Origin: an uncultured bacterium
Lineage (GTDB): Bacteria > Methylomirabilota > Methylomirabilia > Rokubacteriales > CSP1-6
Length of the DNA: 5,892 nucleotides
Assembly: GCA_946479205.1 (NCBI GenBank)
Contig: CAMLFJ010000236.1
Location: 1-5,892, forward strand
Direction of reading: 5' to 3'
A model generated the notes under the pieces. That model saw only the letters and a program-made list of their open reading frames with translations, was not told the DNA's origin and ran no database searches. Made by a program: the position numbers and the translations under genes. Numbering within the stretch: the stretch's first letter is position 1; every line of letters starts with the position of its first letter. Shown here piece by piece: positions 1 through 5,892 of this stretch.

Positions 1-1
1 C

Positions 2-514
2 GGACCGCAGTATGCGTCGGGGGTGATCGCACGCATGCCGACGGTCAGCGCGTCCATCGTCCAGGGCCTCGTCCGCCTCCGGCCCGATCTCGGCCCGCGG
101 CTCGAGGCCAATCGGCGCCAGTTCCTCACCCGCGTGGAGGCCCGGTTCCAGCGCTGGCGCGAGATGCTGGCCCCGTACCGCGGCGCGCGGGTCGTCAGTT
201 ACCACGACAGCTGGCCGTACTTCTACCGCGCCTACGGCCTCATCGAGCTCGGCCAGATCGAGGACCGGCCGGGCGTTCCCCCGACCCCGCAGCACCTCGT
301 GAGCCTCGTCCGCCAGATGAAGGAGCAGGGCGCGCGGGTGGTCGTGCTCGAGAGCTGGTACCCGCCCGACACCGCCGCCGCGGTCGCCCGCCTCGCCGGC
401 GCCAAGCTGGTGATCATCCCGCAGTCGCCCGGCGCGGTGCCCGAGACCGCCGACTACATCGCCCACATGGACTATGTCGTGAATGCTCTGGCGAAGGCGC
501 TCGCCGTTCCCTGA
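2..514 (+). CDS. Metal (Zn/Mn-type) ABC transporter substrate-binding protein, C-terminal part
   Basis: This is the distal part of a cluster A-I (ZnuA/TroA/MntC-like) periplasmic binding protein, which captures Zn2+ or Mn2+ and hands it to an ABC importer. The frame is open from base 2 (reading GPQYASG before the GTG at 23), so the true start lies outside the window and the GTG is probably an internal valine. Seen: the inter-lobe linker helix (LEANRRQFLTRVEARFQRW, 87-146), then VVSYHDSWPYF with the His at 203-205, which matches the third metal-ligand His of the family, then PGVPPTPQHL and VVVLESWY with a Glu at 350-352. The C-terminus (DYIAHMDYVVNALAKAL) matches the usual closing helix. The Asp found after the last strand in ZnuA/TroA (LDPLG-like) is not present; the sequence there is IIPQSPG. 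Metal specificity cannot be told. No permease or ATPase partner is in the window. It converges on the DUF1989 operon with an 11-bp gap. Confidence 0.85.
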   Translation, partial: GPQYASGVIARMPTVSASIVQGLVRLRPDLGPRLEANRRQFLTRVEARFQRWREMLAPYRGARVVSYHDSWPYFYRAYGLIELGQIEDRPGVPPTPQHLVSLVRQMKEQGARVVVLESWYPPDTAAAVARLAGAKLVIIPQSPGAVPETADYIAHMDYVVNALAKALAVP

Positions 515-525
515 GGGGCGCCCGC

Positions 526-1131
526 CTACTCGATCCTGAAGTGCGCCTCGGTCGTGTGCCCCGTGCGGCCGTTGATGGGCAGGATGTCCTGCGGGCACGC
601 GGAGAAAGCGATGATCAGGTCCATCTCCGCCCGGAGCACCACGTAGCTGCCCGGCGTGGACACCGGCTCGGCCCACGCCAGCGCGCCGGCGGGCGTCCAC
701 GGAATGTTCATGAAGAGATTCAGCGGCGACGGCGTGGCCGGCACCGTGATGCCGAGCGCGCCGAGCCCGGCGTGCAGGTTGTCCCGGCAGTTGTCGTGAT
801 GCCCCTCGACACCCAGCAGGCGGTAGCGCGGCGCATCACAGGCCGCCATCAGCGTGTCGTGGGCCCCACCCGAGGTGTCCTCCACCAGGCTCAGGATCCG
901 TCGGCGCTGGTTCGTGAGAAAGGTGTCGCCGCGGACGGCCCGCAGCTTCATGAACCACGCCCGGCTCGCCTCCATGGACATCCACTCGGTCACGTCGCCC
1001 GCGCTGAAGGCCCAGGTGTCCACCACCTGCGCGCCGTGGGTATTGATCACCGTGATGCGCTGGCCCCTGGCCACCCGCGCGGCCATTCCACGGCGGGCGG
1101 GGATCGTGAGCGTCTGCGTCGTCGTCGCCAT
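526..1131 (-). CDS. DUF1989 / urea carboxylase-associated family protein, short paralog (201 aa)
   Basis: This is the second gene of a tandem DUF1989 pair. Family knowledge: DUF1989 proteins commonly occur as two subunits next to guanidine/urea carboxylase and have been assigned as carboxyguanidine deiminase (CgdA/CgdB); other members stand alone with unknown roles. Seen: an N-terminal beta-rich start (TLTIPARRG), QVVDTWAF (35-42), GGAHDTLMAACD (88-99, with H91, D92, C98, D99), HHDNCRDNL (111-119), NLFMNIP (138-144), AEMD (168-171) and SACPQD (177-182). The H-D-x5-C-D, H-x-N, A-E-[IM]-D and S-x-C-P signatures recur in the upstream paralog, so they are likely structural or metal/active-site residues (inference). 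It has no signal peptide or membrane segment, so it is cytoplasmic. The ATG at 1131 is chosen because it has an AAGGAG 9 nt upstream and lies 26 bp after the preceding stop; the frame stays open to 2079 but that extension is antisense-like shadow across the upstream gene. It is probably co-transcribed with and complexed to the 275-aa paralog. Confidence 0.88.
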   Translation of the reverse strand: MATTTQTLTIPARRGMAARVARGQRITVINTHGAQVVDTWAFSAGDVTEWMSMEASRAWFMKLRAVRGDTFLTNQRRRILSLVEDTSGGAHDTLMAACDAPRYRLLGVEGHHDNCRDNLHAGLGALGITVPATPSPLNLFMNIPWTPAGALAWAEPVSTPGSYVVLRAEMDLIIAFSACPQDILPINGRTGHTTEAHFRIE

Positions 1132-1140
1132 GGGCTCTCG

Positions 1141-1146
1141 CTCCTT
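1141..1146 (-). promoter_or_regulatory. Ribosome binding site AAGGAG of the short DUF1989 gene
   Basis: On the minus strand this reads AAGGAG, 9 nt before the ATG at 1131. It decides the start of the downstream DUF1989 gene, whose reading frame otherwise remains open through the whole upstream gene. It also shows that the gene is translated independently rather than as a fusion. Confidence 0.75.
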
Positions 1147-1157
1147 GTCTCCCGGGG

Positions 1158-1985
1158 CTAGGCGCGCCCGAGACCGTGGTCGCCGCGATAGTCCGCGGGC
1201 GCGGGGGATCGCCAGCCCGCGAGCAGCGCCGGGTCCGGTTGCCAGATCTCCACGCCGAGGGGGCGGCAGGTCGCGAGCGGATCCCCCGCGTCCGCGCCCC
1301 ACATCTGCACAGACAGATCGCCATGGGGACAGGTCGAGATAGCGCAGAGCACGTCGATCTCCGCGAAGAACTCGATGAAGTCTCCCCGCTTCGCCGGACT
1401 CGCCTTGACGAAGTAGCGGTCGTCTGCAGTCAGGCCCGTGACCTGGAAGATGTTCAGCACGTCGTGGACGTCCATCTCGGTCAGCCGGTACGGCGCGACC
1501 GCGCGCACCAGGTTCGAGTGGCAACACAGATCGAAGTCTTCCCGGTTGAGCATCTTGTGCACGTACGGATCGCAGCGGGTCCCGAGGAGGTCGTGGCAGC
1601 CCGCGCCGTCCTCGTCGCGCCCGTAGCGGATCGTGTCGTTGGTGATCGTCAGCATCGGCCGGAGGTACGGCAGGCAGGACCACAGGCGGTCGTAGGTCGT
1701 GACGTGCGCGCGATGGAGCTGCTTGGTCCGCGACGCCCAGAACCGCTCGCGCGGGTTGCCGAGGTTCCAGGCGTTGAAGTCCGCGACCTGCGGCCCCTCC
1801 ACCGCGATGATGCGGAAGACCTGGCCCGCGCGCACCGGCCACGCACGGCCCGAGCGCATCGGGACCACGAATTGTTCCACGAGGGTCCGCGAGTCGCCCT
1901 CGCGGGCCAGCCGATCGTAGAAGGCGTGATCCACCGCGATCGGCGAGCCCGGCTTCGCTTCGTAAATGACCCGTGGCTTCGGCAT
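1158..1985 (-). CDS. DUF1989 / urea carboxylase-associated family protein, long paralog (275 aa)
   Basis: This is the first gene of the DUF1989 pair and a likely partner of the 201-aa protein. Seen: an N-terminal extension of about 45 residues absent from the partner, then the DUF1989 core with QVADFNAWN (66-74), GCHDLLGTRCD (129-139, with C130, H131, D132, C138, D139), CCHSNL (154-159), NIF (178-180), AEID (208-211) and STCPHGD (217-223). A C-terminal tail of about 45 residues (GVEIWQPD and onward) also has no counterpart in the partner. The core motifs occur in the same order and at similar spacing as in the paralog, indicating duplication and divergence into a heteromeric pair. By analogy with carboxyguanidine deiminase subunits it might act on a carboxylated guanidine- or urea-like compound, but no carboxylase or allophanate hydrolase lies in the window, so this is only a lead. 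It is cytoplasmic. The ATG at 1985 has GGGAGG 6 nt upstream. It is divergent from the Liv-type transporter operon, 144 bp away. Confidence 0.88.
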   Translation of the reverse strand: MPKPRVIYEAKPGSPIAVDHAFYDRLAREGDSRTLVEQFVVPMRSGRAWPVRAGQVFRIIAVEGPQVADFNAWNLGNPRERFWASRTKQLHRAHVTTYDRLWSCLPYLRPMLTITNDTIRYGRDEDGAGCHDLLGTRCDPYVHKMLNREDFDLCCHSNLVRAVAPYRLTEMDVHDVLNIFQVTGLTADDRYFVKASPAKRGDFIEFFAEIDVLCAISTCPHGDLSVQMWGADAGDPLATCRPLGVEIWQPDPALLAGWRSPAPADYRGDHGLGRA

Positions 1986-1991
1986 GGCGCC

Positions 1992-1997
1992 CCTCCC
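1992..1997 (-). promoter_or_regulatory. Ribosome binding site GGGAGG of the long DUF1989 gene
   Basis: On the minus strand this reads GGGAGG with a 6-nt spacer to the ATG at 1985. It supports that start for the first gene of the operon. Confidence 0.65.
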
Positions 1998-2032
1998 GTG
2001 GGTGGCGGACAGGATAACGCAGGACGCCGCCT

Positions 2033-2061
2033 AAGAAACCCCTTGACAGCCGCCGCGTCAA
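2033..2061 (-). promoter_or_regulatory. Possible sigma70-like promoter for the DUF1989 operon
   Basis: Read on the minus strand, TTGACG (2061-2056) is followed after 17 nt by TTTCTT (2038-2033). The -35 is a 5/6 match and the -10 is poor (3/6). It leaves a leader of roughly 40 nt before the ATG at 1985. It is proposed on motif and position only, and it overlaps the candidate promoter of the opposite operon. Confidence 0.25.
2043..2061. repeat. Inverted repeat TTGAC-N9-GTCAA in the divergent promoter region
   Basis: This is a perfect 5-bp inverted repeat with a 9-bp GC-only-plus-one-A spacer. Each arm doubles as the -35 candidate of one divergent promoter, so a dimeric regulator bound here could control both operons. 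Five-base arms can arise by chance, and no regulator gene is in the window, so the operator reading is inference. Confidence 0.3.
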
Positions 2062-2071
2062 TCTCCAGCAT
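2043..2071 (+). promoter_or_regulatory. Possible sigma70-like promoter for the Liv-type transporter operon
   Basis: A perfect TTGACA (2043-2048) is followed after 17 nt by CAGCAT (2066-2071), a 3/6 match to the -10 consensus. It would start transcription about 50 nt before the ATG at 2130. The consensus -35 is the best promoter-like element in the divergent region, and the weak -10 suggests activator dependence or a different sigma factor (inference). Confidence 0.35.
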
Positions 2072-2117
2072 CCGGCCAAAGCTTCGGGGTCGAGTTGCTC
2101 ACGTCGTAGTCATGCGG

Positions 2118-2124
2118 AAGGAGG
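2118..2124 (+). promoter_or_regulatory. Ribosome binding site AAGGAGG of the livK-like gene
   Basis: A full AAGGAGG sits 5 nt before the ATG at 2130. It rules out the in-frame ATG at 2112, which lies upstream of this site and would translate through it, and it also rules out the long upstream frame extension. Confidence 0.85.
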
Positions 2125-2129
2125 ACGTC

Positions 2130-3401
2130 ATGCGCGGATGGACGAGGCTCGGAATCCTCTTGAGCGCGGTGCTCGCCCTGGTGGCCACCAACCACATGGA
2201 CGCGACCGCCCAGCAGTGTCCGAAGGGCAAGCTCCGTATCTACACCTCCTGGCCGATGCAGGGCGCCATGATCCCGGAAGGCACCGGCATGAAGAATGGC
2301 CTGGACATGGCCTTTGCCGAGGTCGGGGGCGTCGTGGCCGGCTTCTGCGTGGAGATCGTCAACCTCGACGACGCCTCCCCGCAGACCGGCAAGTGGGACG
2401 GCGCGGTCGAGGCCGAGAACGCCAACAAGGCGGTCGCGGACCCGCTCGCCATCCTGTACGTCGGCACCTACAACTCCGGCGCGGCGAAGGTGTCCATCCC
2501 GATCAACAACCGCGCCCACATGGCCCAGATCACCCCGGCCAATACCTACCCGGGTCTCACCAAGAAGCAGGGCGCCGCGCCGGGCGAGCCCGAGATCTAC
2601 CGGCCGATGGGCTTCGCCAACTACTTCCGTCCGATCCCCGCCGACGACATCCAGGGGGCGGTCGCGGCCAAGTGGGCCAAGCGCCTGGGCGTGAAGAAGG
2701 TGTTCATCCTCAACGACCAGGAGCTCTACGGCAAGGGCATCGCCGACGTCTTCGAGGCCACCGCCAAGAAGATCGGTCTCGCCGTGGTGGCCAACGAGGG
2801 CATCGACTGGAAGCAGCCCGACCAGAAGCCGATCCTGACCAAGGTGCGCGCCTCGGGCGCCGACCTCGTCTACATGGGCGGCGTCATCGAGACCGGCGCC
2901 CAGGTCATCATCCGCCAGATGAAGGAGGTCGGCCTGGTGGCCCCGCGCGTGCGCTTCATGGGCCCCGACGGCCTCCTCGAGGAAGAGCTGCTGAAGGGCG
3001 CGACCTGCGAGGTGGCGATGGCCACCGAGATGCGGGTGACCTTCGCGGGGCTCCCGTTCGAGAAGATGAAGGGCGTGGGGGCCAAGACCTACGACGAGTA
3101 CAAGAAGAAGTTCGGGAAGGAGCCGACCTCCTACGCCCTCTACGCGGCGGAAGCGGGTCGGGTCGCGATCGATTCGATCAAGCGGGCGGCCTCGGCGATC
3201 GAGAAGGGCAAGGATCCGACCGAGAAGCGCGAGGCGCTCCGCAAGGCGATGGCCACCACCAAGAACTTCGAGGGCATCAACGGCAAGTGGAGCTTCGACG
3301 CCAACGGCGACGTCGACTACGACACGATGTCGGGCTTCAAGGTCGTGAAGGCCGACACCCCGATCGGTTGCAAGTTCCAGTTCGAGTCCATTCTGGAATA
3401 G
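2130..3401 (+). CDS. livK: LivK-like ABC transporter periplasmic substrate-binding protein (423 aa)
   Basis: This is the binding protein of a branched-chain amino acid/amide-type (HAAT) importer, type I periplasmic fold (Peripla_BP_6). It would capture solute in the periplasm and deliver it to the LivH/LivM permeases encoded next. Seen: a basic start (MRGWTRLG), a hydrophobic stretch (9-20) and a probable signal peptidase I site after ATA at 25-27; C30 follows QQ, so it is not a convincing lipobox. Family features are TSWPMQGAM (39-47), the ligand-loop region VGTYNSGAAKVSIPI (111-125), VFILNDQELYGKG (191-203), GADLVYMGG (243-251) and SYALYAAEAGRVAIDSI (334-350). At 423 residues it is longer than E. 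coli LivK/LivJ (about 370), partly through an insert near 141-160. Four cysteines (C30, C73, C293, C414) could form disulfides. The ligand is not readable; branched-chain amino acids are the default, while urea, amides or other nitrogen compounds are possible given the divergent DUF1989 genes. The stop lies inside a 14-bp tandem repeat. Confidence 0.88.
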   Translation: MRGWTRLGILLSAVLALVATNHMDATAQQCPKGKLRIYTSWPMQGAMIPEGTGMKNGLDMAFAEVGGVVAGFCVEIVNLDDASPQTGKWDGAVEAENANKAVADPLAILYVGTYNSGAAKVSIPINNRAHMAQITPANTYPGLTKKQGAAPGEPEIYRPMGFANYFRPIPADDIQGAVAAKWAKRLGVKKVFILNDQELYGKGIADVFEATAKKIGLAVVANEGIDWKQPDQKPILTKVRASGADLVYMGGVIETGAQVIIRQMKEVGLVAPRVRFMGPDGLLEEELLKGATCEVAMATEMRVTFAGLPFEKMKGVGAKTYDEYKKKFGKEPTSYALYAAEAGRVAIDSIKRAASAIEKGKDPTEKREALRKAMATTKNFEGINGKWSFDANGDVDYDTMSGFKVVKADTPIGCKFQFESILE

Positions 3402-3434
3402 CGGGCCTGGACTAGCGGGCCTGGACTAGCGGGA
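3393..3434 (+). repeat. Three tandem copies of a 14-bp unit spanning the livK stop
   Basis: The units are CTGGAATAGCGGGC (3393-3406), CTGGACTAGCGGGC (3407-3420) and CTGGACTAGCGGGA (3421-3434), with only two substitutions in all. The first copy holds the last two codons and stop of the livK-like gene (L-E-stop). Because 14 is not a multiple of 3, the TAGs at 3399, 3413 and 3427 fall in three different frames. It probably arose by replication slippage; any function as an all-frame stop is inference. Confidence 0.9.
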
Positions 3435-3475
3435 TCGATCGGACACGATTGGCCGGGGCGCCACGGACATGAAGA

Positions 3476-4467
3476 ATGCGATGGGGGGGTATGGGGGAGG
3501 AGCGGCGCCGCTCCCCCCCATCTAGAACACATCTGGACTGGCATGAGGTCCTGATCCAGCAGACGGTCAACGGGGTCACCCGCGGAGCCGTCTTCGCCCT
3601 CATCGCGCTCGGCTACACGATGGTCTACGGGATCATCGGCCTCATCAACTTCGCCCACGGCGACGTCTTCATGCTGGGCCTGTTCATCTCGCTCAGCTAC
3701 TTCGCCCTGCTCGGCATGACCACCACCCTGCACGGCTGGCAGCTGGTGGCCGTCCTGCCGCTGGTGTTCCTCGCCACCATGCTGACCACCGGCGCGATCA
3801 ACGTGGCCATCGACCGTGTCGCCTACCGCCCCCTCCGCCACGCCTTCCGGCTCGCGCCCCTCATCACCGCGATCGGGGTCTCGTTCATGCTGGAGAACCT
3901 GGCCCTCATGTGGAAGGGGCCCACTCCCATCGCCTATCCGGACCTGTTCCCCTCGGTGGACATTCTCCGTGACTGGATGGGGGTGGAGTCGCTCCTCTTC
4001 ATCACCACCAAGGACATCCTGGTGCTGGTCACCACCATCCCCTTGATGATCGCGCTCCAGTACTTCGTGACCCGCACGCGCTGGGGCAAGGCGATGCGGG
4101 CCACCGCCCAGGACAAGGAGACCGCGCTCGCGATGGGGATCGACGTCGAGAAGACGATCATCCTCACCTTCTTCATCGGCGGGGCCCTGGCCGGCGCGGC
4201 CGGGCTCATCCAGGGGCTCTACTACAACATCGGCATGTGGTGGATGGGCTACCAGGCCGGCCTGCGCGCCTTCACCGCGGCGGTGCTGGGCGGCATCGGC
4301 AGCATGCCCGGCGCGGCGCTCGGGGGCCTCGTGATCGGCTTCCTCTCCGCGTGGAGCGACCAGTACATCTCGGCTCGCTGGACCAACGCGCTGGTCTTCG
4401 CGATCCTGATCCTGGTCCTCGTCTTCCGGCCCCAGGGCCTCTTGGGCGAGCGCGCCCCGGACAAGGC

Positions 4468-4471
<4 letters not shown>
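3476..4471 (+). CDS. livH: LivH-type ABC transporter permease
   Basis: This is an inner-membrane permease of the HAAT family and pairs with the LivM domain of the next gene. Numbering from the ATG at 3476 (331 aa), seen features are the signature GALIALGYTMVYGIIGLINFAHGD-type region (residues about 38-63), hydrophobic segments near 62-82, 88-112, 128-142, 178-197, 225-247, 262-290 and 303-318, and the cytoplasmic loop RTRWGKAMRATAQDKETALAMGID (200-223) that contacts the ATPase. The closing motif is AVLGGIGSMPGAALGG (269-284), followed by FRPQGLLGE. The start is uncertain. Homology to E. coli LivH (308 aa) begins at LDWHEVLIQQ, whose first codon is CTG at 3533, which would give 312 aa. The only in-frame ATGs are 3476 and 3491, which add 19 or 14 residues (MRWGGMGEERRRSPPSRTH) encoded by an intercistronic hairpin, and neither has a good ribosome site. 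The stop overlaps the next start by 4 nt (GTGA). Confidence 0.9.
3491..3521 (+). promoter_or_regulatory. Strong intercistronic hairpin between livK and livH
   Basis: The left arm (3491-3506) and right arm (3507-3521) are exact reverse complements apart from one bulged A at 3498, giving about 13 bp of G/C-rich stem around a GCGC loop. No T-run follows (TCTAGAACAC), so it is not a canonical intrinsic terminator. Known precedent: hairpins after binding-protein genes stabilise the upstream mRNA or reduce downstream expression so that binding protein exceeds permease. That role is inferred here. It overlaps the proposed N-terminal codons of livH. Confidence 0.6.

Positions 4472-5892
<1,421 letters not shown>

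Noticed and set aside
541..1161. 206-codon plus-strand ORF opposite the short DUF1989 gene
   Set aside because: It is Arg/His-rich shadow translation without motifs, and the opposite strand encodes a recognisable family with a ribosome site.
1132..2079. Upstream extension of the short DUF1989 frame to 517 residues on the minus strand
   Set aside because: The extension is a shifted-frame shadow of the long DUF1989 gene. The family match begins at the ATG at 1131, which has its own AAGGAG.
1176..2129. Open plus-strand frame upstream of livK that would extend it to 741 residues
   Set aside because: It is antisense to both DUF1989 motif-bearing genes, its translation is Arg/Val/Pro-rich with no domain, and the AAGGAGG plus signal peptide at 2130 fix the real start.
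2110..2137. Short direct repeat TCATGCGG / TCATGCGCGG around the livK ribosome site
   Set aside because: It is only 7-8 bases at a start codon in high-GC DNA. It is likely chance, though it creates a decoy ATG at 2112 ahead of the ribosome site.
2138..3415. 425-codon plus-strand ORF in another frame across livK
   Set aside because: It is a +2-shifted Arg/Gly/Asp-rich shadow of the LivK-like gene and shows no independent signal.
3469..3525. Possible 18-codon leader peptide MKNAMGGYGGGAAPLPPI between livK and livH
   Set aside because: It has an ATG and stop but only a weak GGA-type ribosome site, its codons are dictated by the G and C runs of the hairpin, and it lacks the regulatory codon run expected of an attenuator peptide.
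3491..3530. Rho-independent terminator after livK
   Set aside because: The stem is strong, but it is followed by TCTAGAACAC rather than a T-run, and the permease genes of the same system follow directly, so full termination is unlikely.

Overview
The window is a high-GC (roughly two-thirds G+C by eye) bacterial chromosomal segment. It is gene-dense, with strong G/C third-position bias, long stop-free shadow frames, AAGGAG/GGGAGG ribosome sites and a signal-peptide-bearing periplasmic binding protein, so the host is a diderm. The protein styles would fit a soil or sediment lineage such as Rokubacteria/Methylomirabilota or a high-GC proteobacterium. That taxonomic guess is inference only; no rRNA or marker gene is present.

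Layout: (1) 1-514 (+) is the C-terminal part of a ZnuA/TroA-type metal ABC transporter substrate-binding protein, cut by the left edge. (2) 526-1985 (-) is a two-gene operon of tandem DUF1989 ('urea carboxylase-associated') paralogs of 275 and 201 residues, 26 bp apart, whose distal end meets the metal-binding gene tail to tail with an 11-bp gap. (3) 1986-2129 is a short divergent promoter region with a TTGAC-N9-GTCAA inverted repeat. (4) 2130-5892 (+) is a LivKHMG-type (HAAT family) ABC transporter operon: a periplasmic binding protein, an intercistronic region with a 14-bp triple repeat and a strong hairpin, a LivH permease, and a LivM permease whose frame runs without a stop into a LivG ATPase domain, which is cut by the right edge.

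How the parts may work together: the Liv-type transporter would import a small polar nitrogenous solute (amino acid, amide, urea or similar). The divergent DUF1989 pair resembles the subunits known to act with guanidine/urea carboxylase (carboxyguanidine deiminase CgdAB). Shared divergent control would make the transporter and the DUF1989 pair one functional unit, but no carboxylase or allophanate hydrolase is visible here, so substrate and reaction remain open. The most notable points are the LivM-LivG fusion, the carboxylase-free DUF1989 pair facing a Liv transporter, and the structured livK-livH junction with stops in all three frames, a bulged 15-bp stem and an ambiguous livH start.
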